In this document: in pieces, positions 42,986-51,912 of the stretch
How the letters are laid out: each line of letters opens with the position of its first letter
Numbering within the stretch: the first letter of the stretch is position 1
Assembly (NCBI RefSeq): GCF_014192155.1
Contig: NZ_JACHXO010000001.1
Span: 894,069-958,068 of the forward strand
Direction: 5' to 3'
Source of the DNA: Roseateles terrae
GTDB taxonomy: Bacteria > Pseudomonadota > Gammaproteobacteria > Burkholderiales > Burkholderiaceae_C
Length of the DNA: 64,000 nucleotides
Notes under the pieces: generated by a model
The model's database searches: none
What the model saw: the letters and a program-made list of their open reading frames with translations, nothing else
What the model was told of the DNA's origin: nothing
Program-made: the position numbers and the translations under genes

Positions 42986-43966
42986 CTAGACCAGACCCAG
43001 AGGCCCGGGAAGGCCCGACGGACGCAGACGCTCCACCGATGCTTCGGAAGTGGATTCATCGAACTTGCGAGCAAAAAGGATCGGCCCGTCGCCGTAGGCA
43101 CTCCCTTCCGGGTGCCAAGGATGGGCGAGCAGCGCGTCTACATCCTTGGGGCCGAGCACATCGGGGCTGGCCGCCCCGGGTCGCCAACAGGTGAAGGTCA
43201 AAGCACGGGCCACCTTCGAGGCGAATCTTGAATTGCCGACAAGCGTCTGAATCAAGGTTTCGTCTGCACAGGAAATGCCCCGGATGAATCGCACGAGCGC
43301 GGGACGGGCCGCCACCTCAGACAGGAGGGTTTCACAGCAGTCCCGCGTCAGCGCCCACCACTGGCTCCCGCCAAATGGCCTGAGGTCCGCAAAGGCCGGT
43401 CGGTAATCGCGTTGGGCGCGTAGCAGCCCGTGGCGCAACAGGCGGCGCTGGATCTTGCCAATCAGCGTCGGTGGGAACCACCGGGCCGTGAGGCGCTCTT
43501 CGCTCTTGTTGGCTTCCACGCTCGGAATGGGCACGAGGTTGATGAACTCCCGGTCCGGGTTCGCTGCGAAAAAGGTTTGCAAGGCTTCGGCGGACCGCAA
43601 AGGAAGATCCATGCCGCTGAGCAGCACGAGACGGTCATACCGCTGCGGCGCAGCGAGAGCGGCGCGCATCAGGGAGAAGCTGGCTTCCAGCTGGGAGTAG
43701 TCCCCCCAATGCACGGCGACCCGATCGGCGCCGGTGCAGAAGTGCACGCCCAGCGCGCGGAGGCTGTCGAAGGGAGCGGCGTCTGCCTTGGCATCGACAT
43801 GAATGAAGATGCCGGCATTGGGATGCGACAGCAACTCGACCAGACGACGCAACTGTGCCGGCGCGGTGTGCGCCTGGATCAGATAAGCAATGTTCACGGG
43901 GCCCTCGCGAGGTGGATCCGGCTTCTTCAGGAAGTGGGCCGCCTGCGCAGCGTCAGGCGAAGCCAT
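42986..43966 (-). CDS. Core-2/I-branching-type glycosyltransferase
   Basis: The 326-residue protein matches the bacterial beta-1,6-N-acetylglucosaminyltransferase family (Branch/GT14): NIAYLIQAHTAPAQLRRLV, FIHVDAKAD, YDRLVLLSGMDLPLRS, and GSQWWALTRDCCETLL followed by SCADETLIQTLV. It probably adds a sugar to a surface polysaccharide or glycoprotein. A GTG at 43897 with GAGGG upstream, starting VNIAYLIQAH, is an equally plausible start and would remove 23 residues. The next gene downstream is the divergently placed TRIC-like channel on the same strand. Confidence 0.85.
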   Translation of the reverse strand: MASPDAAQAAHFLKKPDPPREGPVNIAYLIQAHTAPAQLRRLVELLSHPNAGIFIHVDAKADAAPFDSLRALGVHFCTGADRVAVHWGDYSQLEASFSLMRAALAAPQRYDRLVLLSGMDLPLRSAEALQTFFAANPDREFINLVPIPSVEANKSEERLTARWFPPTLIGKIQRRLLRHGLLRAQRDYRPAFADLRPFGGSQWWALTRDCCETLLSEVAARPALVRFIRGISCADETLIQTLVGNSRFASKVARALTFTCWRPGAASPDVLGPKDVDALLAHPWHPEGSAYGDGPILFARKFDESTSEASVERLRPSGLPGPLGLV

Positions 43967-44290
43967 CCCATGCGCCTTCGGGCGTCTTGATGGCCGGTTG
44001 TCTCAAGGCGAGGATACGCGGCAATCGTGACCAAACGTCACACGCAGCGCGCCAACCCGCATGAATAGGGGGCAAGGGAATGCCGGCTCGATCAAGAAGA
44101 TCACCCGTATTGCCGACTGGTCTGGGGTCCGCCTCCCGGCGGCCAGAAAAACGAAATTGTCGGCTGAAACGGCCGACCCGCGGAGGACCTCACGCCGGAT
44201 CGATGGCCGTGAGCGACGACCCTCAGCGGCGGCTGTCGGACTTCCCCAGCGTCCGGATGACTCATCGCCGGCATCCGCGGGGGCTCCCCC
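43967..44290. other. Intergenic region, no gene seen
   Basis: This 324-base stretch separates the glycosyltransferase and the single-domain receiver, both on the minus strand. I see no coding sequence, RNA gene, clear terminator or repeat in it. Confidence 0.45.
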
Positions 44291-44650
44291 TCACACCTTT
44301 TGCGCCGCCTTGTCCAGCACCGCCTTGAGCTCGTCAATCGTCGCCGGCTTCACCAGATACGCCGCCGCACCGCGACGCAGCGCTTCCTTCGCATCCGCTG
44401 GATCCGACAGCCCGGTCAGCAGCACGATGGTGATCGGCCCGTGGCTCAGGGCCTCGGCAATGAAGTCCATGCCATGCCCGTCCGGCAGCGTCCGGTCCAG
44501 CACCATCACATCCGGCACACGCTCGGCAATACGGGCCCGCGCATCCTTCAGGGAGGCCGCCATGGCAGTCTCGTACCCTTCCATTTCCAGGAGGATGGAC
44601 AGGGTTTCACTCGATTCAAGGTTGTCGTCGACCAGGACGGCGTAAGGCAT
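44291..44650 (-). CDS. Single-domain response regulator receiver
   Basis: The 119-residue protein is one CheY-like receiver with the acidic pocket VDDN, phospho-acceptor D52 in VMVLDRTLPDGHG, the conserved Thr in LLTGLSD and the lysine in LVKPAT. It has no output domain, and no kinase gene is next to it. ATG 44650 gives the exact receiver length; the longer in-frame extension is not typical. It may accept phosphate from a remote kinase. Confidence 0.85.
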   Translation of the reverse strand: MPYAVLVDDNLESSETLSILLEMEGYETAMAASLKDARARIAERVPDVMVLDRTLPDGHGMDFIAEALSHGPITIVLLTGLSDPADAKEALRRGAAAYLVKPATIDELKAVLDKAAQKV

Positions 44651-44877
44651 GGCAGTCGGGTGGCACAACACGCCACCCCCTATGTGAAAGAGGGAACAGG
44701 AAGCGCCGGAGTGTCCCCCGGAAGCTGCCCACGGCAAACTTTCTCGTGCGAGAAACGGATCGGATTCGAGGGCAAATACCGCTCCCAACCCACTCCAAGG
44801 AGTGGTGCTGGCGCCCGTTCGACGCGCTTAAACTTGCCGCAGATACTTTCTTTCCCTCACCGACGCCACAGCCGCCC

Positions 44878-45900
44878 ATGAAGAGTCCCAAGACCGCCCG
44901 CCCATCCACCAAGGTGACCCTGGGCATGGTGGCCGAGGCCAGCGGCGTTTCGCCCAGCACCGTCTCCCGCATCCTGAACGGCACCGCTGTCGTCAGTCAG
45001 GACAAAAAGGACGCCGTAGACCGCGCCATCGCCGAACTCGGTTTTGTGCCCAACCCCATCGCCCGGCTGCTGGCCGGCGGCCGCTCGCTCAGCGTCGGCG
45101 TGGTCACCCAAAGCCTGGACAGCCCGTATTACGGGGTTGCCCTTCGGGGCATCGAGGAAGTGCTCGCCGCCGCCGGTTATTGCCCGCTGTTTGCCAGCGG
45201 TCATTGGAGCGCCAAGGAAGAGCAGCGCTGCATCGACACCCTGCGCTCCCGCCGGGTGGACGGCATGATCGTGCTGACCGGCCGCCTGTCGGACGAGGCA
45301 CTGCGCAAGATGGCCAAGGAGATGCCGGTGGTGGTGACCGGCCGTTCGCTGAAGGCGCCGGGGCTGTTTTCCCTGAATTTCAACGACTTTGAAGGCGCCC
45401 GCCTCGCCACCGACCATCTGCTGGCCCAGGGCCACCGCAAGATCGCCTTCATTTCTGGCGACCCGGTCCACCCGGATGCCCAGGAGCGCCTGCGGGGTTA
45501 CCGCACCGCCCTGGAGGCGGCCGGCATCAAGTACAAGCCGGCGCTGGTGCTGCCCGGCCTGTTCCATGAAGACAGCGGCGTGCTGGCGGTGGAACAGCTG
45601 ATCAACAGCCGGGAACCCTTTACCGCCATCTTTGCCGCCAATGACCAGATGGCCTTCGGCGCCTCCCTGGCGCTGTACCGCAGGGGCATCAAGGTGCCGG
45701 AGGATGTCTCCATCGTCGGCTTCGACGATCTGGCGGGCGCCGCGCACAGCATTCCGCCGCTCACCACCATCCACCAGGCCGGCCTGGAGCTGGGTCGCTG
45801 TGCCGCGCAGGCCCTGCTCGACCTGCTCGGCGGCACCAAGCCGACGGTGCAGCTGCCCGAGCCCAAACTCATCGTGCGATCGTCAACCCGGGCGGTCTGA
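44878..45900 (+). CDS. LacI-family regulator of the beta-glucoside locus
   Basis: The 340-residue protein has the LacI helix-turn-helix (residues about 13-60, VTLGMVAEASGVSPSTVSRILN) and a periplasmic-binding-type effector domain ending with VSIVGFDDLAGAAHSIPPLTTI. It heads the locus of binding protein, permeases and glycosidases. Perfect palindromes TGAAAGCGCTTTCA lie before the binding protein, the TonB receptor and the GH30 gene; the central CGCG/GCGC of this type of site is typical for LacI proteins. A glucose-related effector is inferred. ATG 44878 is chosen for the usual short N-terminus. Confidence 0.92.
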   Translation: MKSPKTARPSTKVTLGMVAEASGVSPSTVSRILNGTAVVSQDKKDAVDRAIAELGFVPNPIARLLAGGRSLSVGVVTQSLDSPYYGVALRGIEEVLAAAGYCPLFASGHWSAKEEQRCIDTLRSRRVDGMIVLTGRLSDEALRKMAKEMPVVVTGRSLKAPGLFSLNFNDFEGARLATDHLLAQGHRKIAFISGDPVHPDAQERLRGYRTALEAAGIKYKPALVLPGLFHEDSGVLAVEQLINSREPFTAIFAANDQMAFGASLALYRRGIKVPEDVSIVGFDDLAGAAHSIPPLTTIHQAGLELGRCAAQALLDLLGGTKPTVQLPEPKLIVRSSTRAV

Positions 45901-45976
45901 CAGCAGCCCCCTGACGCGCCTCCGCATTCCGTCTCCGCACTAACCCTGATCTCTGCCAGGCGGCTTCCGCATTACG

Positions 45977-45992
45977 ATGAAAGCGCTTTCAT
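45977..45992. promoter_or_regulatory. LacI operator before the ABC transporter operon
   Basis: ATGAAAGCGCTTTCAT is a perfect 16-bp palindrome 29 bases upstream of the binding-protein start. Its 14-bp core is identical to the sites at 51771 and 57622. Confidence 0.8.
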
Positions 45993-46020
45993 AACAAGAT
46001 CATTCACGGAGACACGCTCA

Positions 46021-47313
46021 ATGCGGCGGTGGGTTCATTCTTTGTCAGCCTTGTCGCTGGCCCTGCTCGGCAGCGCCCTGGCGCTACCCCTGGCTCGCGC
46101 CGCCGACAGCACCGGCGCCGCAGCCCCGACGGTCACATTGACCGTTGCCGCCTTCCCCGCCATTGACGAGATCGTGCGCGCTGCCGTGCCCGCGTGGCGC
46201 GCGCAGCACCCGAACGTTGACGTGAAGGTGATCAGCCGCGAGGTCAACGACCATCACACGGCCATGACCACCGCACTGTCCACCGCCAAGGGACTGCCGG
46301 ATGTGATGGCGCTGGAGGTGCCCTACCTGGGCCGCTTCTCGCAAGGCACCGGCCTGCAGGACCTCTCCCAGCCGCCCTATTCCCTGGTGCAGGACCGCGA
46401 CCGCTTCGTCCACTACGCCTTCGACCAGGCGACCACCGCACAAGGCGCCGTGGTCGCCGTGCCCACCGACATCGCCCCGGGCACCCTGCTCTACCGCACC
46501 GACCTGCTCACCCGCGCCGGCCTCACCGAAAAAGACCTGACCACCAGCTGGGAAGGCTTTGTGCAGGCGGGCGTGCGCATCAAGGCCACCACCGGCGCCT
46601 ACCTGCTGGCCCATGCACGGGACATGAAGGACATCCTCATCCGCACCGGCATCCAGCCCGGGGAAGGCCTTTACTACGACGCGCAATCCCGTCCGCTGGT
46701 CACTTCGGCCCGATTCGTCCGCGCCTTCGAGCTGGCCCGCGCGGTGCGCCGCCAGAAGCTGGATGCGCGGGTGGCGGCCTGGTCCTCTGACTGGACCGAG
46801 GGTTTCAAGCGCGGCGGCATTGCAGCGCAGATGTCCGGCTCCTGGCTGGCCGGCCACTTGAACAACTGGCTGGCGCCCGACACCCGCGGCCGCTGGCGTG
46901 CCGCCCAGTTGCCGGAAGGCGCCTTCGCGGCCTACGGCGGCACCTACTTCGCCATGCCGCGTCTGTCCGATCCCTCACGCAAGGCGCTGGCCTACGAGTT
47001 CATCCGCTTCATGACCCTGAACCGCGACCAGCAGCTGGCGGCCTTCAAGTCCCAGGACGCCTTCCCGGCGCTGGTGGACGCGCAGACGGACCCCTTCTTC
47101 GACCAGACCCTGCCCTTCCTCGGCGGCCAGAGCGCCCGGCGCGACTGGCGTGACGCGACCCAGCACATCCGCGCAGTGCCGGTGCACAAGCAGGATGCCT
47201 TTGCTCGCGAGGTGATCGACACCGAGCTGGACAAGGTGCTGGACCGCAACAAGGACATCTCCACCGCTCTGGCCGATGCCGAGCGACTGCTGCAGCTGCG
47301 CGCGCACCGCTGA
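46021..47313 (+). CDS. Sugar ABC transporter substrate-binding protein
   Basis: The 430-residue protein has a signal peptide (hydrophobic core about 8-25, cleavage near LARA-AD) and the cluster of features of family 1 extracellular solute-binding proteins (for example TALSTAKGLPDVMALE and YGGTYFAMPRLS). It delivers sugars, probably beta-glucosides or oligoglucosides, to the two permeases that follow. It begins the operon, directly after a LacI operator; CGGAGAC precedes the ATG. Confidence 0.9.
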   Translation: MRRWVHSLSALSLALLGSALALPLARAADSTGAAAPTVTLTVAAFPAIDEIVRAAVPAWRAQHPNVDVKVISREVNDHHTAMTTALSTAKGLPDVMALEVPYLGRFSQGTGLQDLSQPPYSLVQDRDRFVHYAFDQATTAQGAVVAVPTDIAPGTLLYRTDLLTRAGLTEKDLTTSWEGFVQAGVRIKATTGAYLLAHARDMKDILIRTGIQPGEGLYYDAQSRPLVTSARFVRAFELARAVRRQKLDARVAAWSSDWTEGFKRGGIAAQMSGSWLAGHLNNWLAPDTRGRWRAAQLPEGAFAAYGGTYFAMPRLSDPSRKALAYEFIRFMTLNRDQQLAAFKSQDAFPALVDAQTDPFFDQTLPFLGGQSARRDWRDATQHIRAVPVHKQDAFAREVIDTELDKVLDRNKDISTALADAERLLQLRAHR

Positions 47314-47327
47314 AAGGATTCCGACTC

Positions 47328-48263
47328 ATGCGCCTTGCCCTGCCCGCCTGGATGCGCCTGTCGCCACGTTATGCGCCATATGCGCTGCTGGCCCCGTTCC
47401 TGATCCTCTTCGTCGTCTTCGGACTCTTCCCGCTGCTGTTCTCGCTGTACCTGTCCTTCCACAGCTGGGAGCCCACCAGCGGCCTGGGCGCCATGCACTG
47501 GGTCGGCCTGGACAACTTCCGCTTTGCGCTGGCCGATGCCTGGTTCTGGAAGTCACTGGGCAATACCGCCTGGCTGGCCGTGGCCTCCGGCGTGCCGCAG
47601 CATCTGGTGGCCATTCCGCTGGCCACCTTCCTGCACATTGCATTTCGTCGCTCGCGCAATGCGGTGGTGGGTGCGTATTTCCTGCCCTACATCACCTCGT
47701 CGGTGGCCATTGCCATCCTCTTCAGCTCGCTGTTCTCCACCGATTACGGCCTGGTCAATCTGGCCATTGCCCATCTGCGGGAATGGCCGCTGGTCGGCGC
47801 CCTGATGCCGGCGCAAGCGGTGGACTGGCTCAACGACCCGGACTCGCTCAAGCCCGCCATCGCCACCCTGGTGTTCTGGCGCTATGTCGGCTTCAACGTG
47901 GTGCTGTATCTGGCCGCCTTGCAGACCATTCCGCCGGACCTCTACGAGGCCGCCACGATGGACGGCGCCGGACGCTTCCAGCAGTTCTTCCACATCACCC
48001 TGCCCAGCCTGCGGCCGATGATTTTCTTCGGCGTGACGCTGAGCATCATCGGCGGCCTGCAGCTGTTCGAGGAGCCCTTCATCCTCACCGGCGGCAAGGG
48101 CGGCTCGGACCAGGCAGGCATGACTGCCGCGGTCTACCTCTACCGCAATGCCTTCGACTTCAACGACTTCGGGGCCGCCAGTGCCATGTCCTGGCTGCTG
48201 TTCCTGATCGTGGCCGCGCTGACGTGGCTGACCCACCGCGCCTTCCGCCGCAAGGACGACTGA
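47328..48263 (+). CDS. Sugar ABC permease (MalF-type)
   Basis: The 311-residue permease has six or more helices and the cytoplasmic EAA loop YEAATMDGAGRFQQFFHITLP. It starts 14 bases after the binding-protein stop and forms the inner-membrane channel with the next gene. Confidence 0.92.
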   Translation: MRLALPAWMRLSPRYAPYALLAPFLILFVVFGLFPLLFSLYLSFHSWEPTSGLGAMHWVGLDNFRFALADAWFWKSLGNTAWLAVASGVPQHLVAIPLATFLHIAFRRSRNAVVGAYFLPYITSSVAIAILFSSLFSTDYGLVNLAIAHLREWPLVGALMPAQAVDWLNDPDSLKPAIATLVFWRYVGFNVVLYLAALQTIPPDLYEAATMDGAGRFQQFFHITLPSLRPMIFFGVTLSIIGGLQLFEEPFILTGGKGGSDQAGMTAAVYLYRNAFDFNDFGAASAMSWLLFLIVAALTWLTHRAFRRKDD

Positions 48264-48268
48264 GCCCC

Positions 48269-49147
48269 ATGAGCACCACGATGCCCACCCCGATCGATGC
48301 GGGCCTGCGCCGCCGCCCGGCCTCCGCCCCCGCCGCCATGAGCACCTGGGCCGCCTACCTGCTGGTGGGGGTCGGTGCGCTGCTGATGCTGGCGCCGTTC
48401 TACTTCATGTTCGTGTTCGCCACCCATTCGCGTACCGAGATCTTCAACCTGCCGCCGCCGATGTGGTTCGGGGGCGACCTGCTGCACAACATCGAGCTGC
48501 TGACCAAGAAGGTGCCCTTCTGGCGCAACCTCGGGCTGAGCCTCTATGTGGGCCTGTGCAACACCGGCCTGACGCTGCTGTTCTGCTCGATGGGCGGATA
48601 TGCCTTCGCGATGTACGAGTTCCGCTTCAAGAAGGCGCTGTTCGGTCTGGTGATGGGCACCATGCTGCTGCCCAGCTTCATGAACATGATCCCCAGCTTC
48701 ATGATCATGGACCTGCTGGGCTGGATCGACCAGCCGCGCGCCCTCTACATCCCCGGCGCGGCCAGTGCCTTCGGCATCTTCCTGATGCGTCAGTTCATCT
48801 CGGCGTCGGTGCCGCGTGAACTGGTGGAAGCCGCCCGCATCGATGGCTGCGGCGAACTGGGCATCTATGCCCGCATCGTGCTGCCGCTGCTCAAGCCGGC
48901 GTTGGGCACGCTGGGTCTCATCACCTTCATCTCCTCCTGGAACAACTTCATCGGGCCGCTGGTGGTGATGCGCTCGCCCGACATGTACACGCTGCCGCTG
49001 GCGCTGCGAAGCATCCAGAGCCCGGTGGACACCGAATGGGGCGCGATGATGGCCGGTTCCGCCATCGCCACGCTGCCACTGATCGTGCTCTTTGTCCTGT
49101 GCTCCCGTCAGCTCATCTCGGGCCTGACCGTCGGCGCAGTGAAGTGA
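48269..49147 (+). CDS. Sugar ABC permease (MalG-type)
   Basis: The 292-residue permease has about six helices and the EAA loop VEAARIDGCGELGIYARIVLP. I placed the start at ATG 48269, 5 bases after the MalF-type stop; the same frame runs upstream through the previous gene but that part is a shadow. The C-terminus SGLTVGAVK is typical of MalG-type subunits. Confidence 0.92.
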   Translation: MSTTMPTPIDAGLRRRPASAPAAMSTWAAYLLVGVGALLMLAPFYFMFVFATHSRTEIFNLPPPMWFGGDLLHNIELLTKKVPFWRNLGLSLYVGLCNTGLTLLFCSMGGYAFAMYEFRFKKALFGLVMGTMLLPSFMNMIPSFMIMDLLGWIDQPRALYIPGAASAFGIFLMRQFISASVPRELVEAARIDGCGELGIYARIVLPLLKPALGTLGLITFISSWNNFIGPLVVMRSPDMYTLPLALRSIQSPVDTEWGAMMAGSAIATLPLIVLFVLCSRQLISGLTVGAVK

Positions 49148-49175
49148 GCCCCCCTCCTCGAACCTGCATGCACCG

Positions 49176-50618
49176 ATGACGACCTTCAACGTCAGTGCCG
49201 TGGCAACCGCCCCGGCCCCTACTGCCTCCACGACCCGACCCGCCGCCGCATCGGCAGGTTGCGCCCCCGGTGGACTGCCCACCGCGGCGGCCCGCCAGTT
49301 CCCCGCCGACTTCGTCTGGGCGGTCGCCACCAGCGCCTTCCAGATCGAAGGCGCGGCCGACCGGGATGGCAAGGGCCCGTCCATCTGGGACACCTTCTGC
49401 CGCCAGCCCGGCGCCATTGCCGACAACAGCCATGGCGACATCGCCTGCGAACACTACGACCGCTGGGAAGCCGACCTGGACCTGATCCAGAGCCTGGGCG
49501 CCCAGGCCTATCGCTTCTCCATCTCCTGGCCGCGGGTGCGTGCCACCGGCGACGGCCCGTGGAATGAAGCCGGCCTGGCCTTCTACGAGAAGCTGGTGGA
49601 CGGCATCAATGCGCGCGGCATGAAGGCCTATGTGACGCTCAACCACTGGGACCTGCCGCAGGCCCTGCAAGACATCGGCGGCTGGGGGAACCGCGCCACC
49701 GTGGACCGCTTTGTTGAATATGCCGAAGCCATCGGCCGCCGGATCGGCCACAAGGTGGCCTCCATCGCGACGCACAACGAGCCTTGGGTGGTGGCGCAGC
49801 TGGGCCATGAGGTGGGCATCTTCGCGCCTGGCCTGAAGGACCGCCGCCTCGCGGCCCAGGTCTCGCACCACCTGCTGCTCAGCCACGGCCGCGCCGTGCG
49901 GCGCCTGCGTGCCCTGGAGCTGCCGGCCTCGCTGGGCATCGTGCTCAACCTCTCGCCGATCTATCCCGCCACGGACACCCCGGAAGACCGGGCCAAGGCC
50001 CGCCTTGAAGACGGCAAGCTGCGCCGGTGGTACATGGACCCGCTGTTCAAGGGCCACTATCCGCAGGACGTGCTGGATCACCTGGGCGATGACGCACCGC
50101 AGGTGGAAGACGGCGACATGGCCGACATTCAGCAGCCGATCGATTTCGTGGGGGTGAACTACTACTCCCGCGGCATGGCCAGCGCCGACAACAGCTTCGA
50201 TTCAAAGACCAGCGGCCTGCCGCTGACCGCCATGGGCTGGGAGGTCTATCCCCAGGGCCTGACCGACCTGCTGGTCTGGCTGCACCGCGACTATCCCGAA
50301 GCGAAGCGGCTGTACGTGACCGAAAACGGCGGCGCCTTCCCTGATGTCGTGGGCGCCGACGGCCGCGTGCACGATGCCGACCGCACCAGTTATCTGGACA
50401 CCCACATCGCCGCCGTCGGAGACGCCATCGCCCAGGGCGTGCCGATGGGCGGCTACATGGTGTGGAGCCTGCTCGACAACTTCGAATGGGCCTCCGGCTA
50501 CGAGAAGCGCTTCGGCATCGTCCACGTGGACTACGCCACGCAGAAGCGCACCCCCAAGGACAGCGCCCTGGCCTTCCGCGATTTCGTGCGCGGACTCAAG
50601 CCGGCGGCCCAGGACTGA
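49176..50618 (+). CDS. GH1 beta-glucosidase
   Basis: The 480-residue enzyme is a complete GH1 barrel after a 38-residue Ala/Pro-rich N-terminus: FVWAVATSAFQIEGAADRDGKGPSIWD, the acid/base E202 in THNEPWVV and the nucleophile E383 in VTENGGAF. No signal peptide is evident, so it acts in the cytoplasm on sugars brought in by the adjacent transporter, releasing glucose from beta-glucosides or cello/gluco-oligosaccharides. It lies between the permease and ATPase genes in one operon. Confidence 0.95.
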   Translation: MTTFNVSAVATAPAPTASTTRPAAASAGCAPGGLPTAAARQFPADFVWAVATSAFQIEGAADRDGKGPSIWDTFCRQPGAIADNSHGDIACEHYDRWEADLDLIQSLGAQAYRFSISWPRVRATGDGPWNEAGLAFYEKLVDGINARGMKAYVTLNHWDLPQALQDIGGWGNRATVDRFVEYAEAIGRRIGHKVASIATHNEPWVVAQLGHEVGIFAPGLKDRRLAAQVSHHLLLSHGRAVRRLRALELPASLGIVLNLSPIYPATDTPEDRAKARLEDGKLRRWYMDPLFKGHYPQDVLDHLGDDAPQVEDGDMADIQQPIDFVGVNYYSRGMASADNSFDSKTSGLPLTAMGWEVYPQGLTDLLVWLHRDYPEAKRLYVTENGGAFPDVVGADGRVHDADRTSYLDTHIAAVGDAIAQGVPMGGYMVWSLLDNFEWASGYEKRFGIVHVDYATQKRTPKDSALAFRDFVRGLKPAAQD

Positions 50619-50630
50619 GACAGGCACCTC

Positions 50631-51707
50631 ATGGGACAAGTCACACTACGCGGCCTGCGCAAGCGCTATGGCGATCACGAGGTCATCCAGGGCATCGACC
50701 TGGAAGTCCGCAACGGCGAGTTCATGGTGTTCGTCGGCCCGTCGGGCTGCGGCAAGAGCACGACGCTGCGCATGATCGCCGGCCTGGAAGAGATCGACGG
50801 CGGTGAGCTGCTGATCGACGGCGTCCGCGCCAATGAGCAGCGGCCCGCTGATCGCGGCGCGGCGATGGTGTTCCAGAGCTATGCCCTGTATCCCCACATG
50901 ACGGTGGCGGAGAACATGGGCTTCGCGCTGAAGATGGCCGGCGTGCGCCGCGCTGAACGGGACGAGCAGGTGCGACGCACCGCCGAGGTCCTGCGCATCA
51001 CCGACCTGCTGGGGCGCACGCCGAAGCAGCTGTCCGGCGGCCAGCGCCAGCGGGTGGCCATCGGCCGCGCCATCGTCCGCAAGCCCAAAGTCTTCCTGTT
51101 CGACGAGCCGCTGTCCAACCTGGACGCCGCCCTGCGGGTGGACATGCGCATCGAGCTGACCCGGCTGCATCAGCAACTCGGCACGACGATGATCTATGTG
51201 ACCCACGATCAGGTCGAGGCGATGACCATGGGGGACCGCATTGCCGTGTTCAACAAAGGCCGCATCGAACAGGTGGGCACGCCGATGTCGCTCTACCGGC
51301 AGCCGGCCAACGCCTTTGTGGCGGCTTTCCTCGGCGCGCCCCGCATCAACCTGGTGGAACGTCCGCCAGCGGACGCACCGGCAGCAGCCCGCCAGTGGTG
51401 GGACCTGCTGGGCGGCAGCGGATGGAACGGTGCCATGCGCCTGGGCATCCGGCCCGAGCATGTGAGCGTCTGGCCGGCCGCGCAGGCGCCTTCGGACCGC
51501 CCCAGCGTTCCGGCCACTGTGGTGCTGGCGGAACACCTCGGGGATGTGTCGCTGCTGCATCTGCAGGTGGAAGGGGTGCGCGATCTGCTGGCCGCCAAGT
51601 TGCCGATGGCCCGCATCCCCCTGCGCAACGGCGATGCCGTGCGGCTTGGCGCGGATACGCCGGAGGCACTGGCCTTCGACGCCCAGGCCCGCGCACTCGC
51701 GGCGTGA
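50631..51707 (+). CDS. Sugar ABC transporter ATPase (UgpC/MsmK-type)
   Basis: The 358-residue ATPase shows Walker [14 protein letters not shown], signature [15 protein letters not shown], Walker [14 protein letters not shown], and a C-terminal OB-fold regulatory domain with [10 protein letters not shown]. It energises the permease pair upstream and closes the operon 12 bases after the GH1 gene. Confidence 0.93.
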   Translation: MGQVTLRGLRKRYGDHEVIQGIDLEVRNGEFMVFVGPSGCGKSTTLRMIAGLEEIDGGELLIDGVRANEQRPADRGAAMVFQSYALYPHMTVAENMGFALKMAGVRRAERDEQVRRTAEVLRITDLLGRTPKQLSGGQRQRVAIGRAIVRKPKVFLFDEPLSNLDAALRVDMRIELTRLHQQLGTTMIYVTHDQVEAMTMGDRIAVFNKGRIEQVGTPMSLYRQPANAFVAAFLGAPRINLVERPPADAPAAARQWWDLLGGSGWNGAMRLGIRPEHVSVWPAAQAPSDRPSVPATVVLAEHLGDVSLLHLQVEGVRDLLAAKLPMARIPLRNGDAVRLGADTPEALAFDAQARALAA

Positions 51708-51770
51708 CGTGTCCGCTAGGGAAAGTCAGTACATCGCCCCGACACGAAGCAGATAAATTTCGACCCATTC

Positions 51771-51784
51771 TGAAAGCGCTTTCA
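51771..51784. promoter_or_regulatory. LacI operator before the TonB receptor
   Basis: TGAAAGCGCTTTCA is a perfect palindrome 129 bases upstream of the receptor start, identical to the cores at 45978 and 57622. A poor second copy, TAAAGAGCGTTTCA, lies at 51806-51819. Confidence 0.8.
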
Positions 51785-51912
51785 CAGCCGGTCGTTGCGA
51801 CGTTGTAAAGAGCGTTTCATTTCGCCGATCGATCGGCTCCAGCCGCCGCGAATCGTTACTGTCCCCAACAGGCACGGTTCTGAACGACTGAGACTAATAA
51901 CAGGAGACAACA

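Noticed and set aside
44746-44877. Longer N-terminus for the LacI regulator
   Set aside because: LacI proteins carry the helix-turn-helix at the very N-terminus; the upstream residues are unrelated and ATG 44878 fits.
47276-48268. Long N-terminal extension of the MalG-type permease
   Set aside because: It overlaps the MalF-type permease in another frame and is not membrane-protein-like; the true start is ATG 48269 right after that gene.
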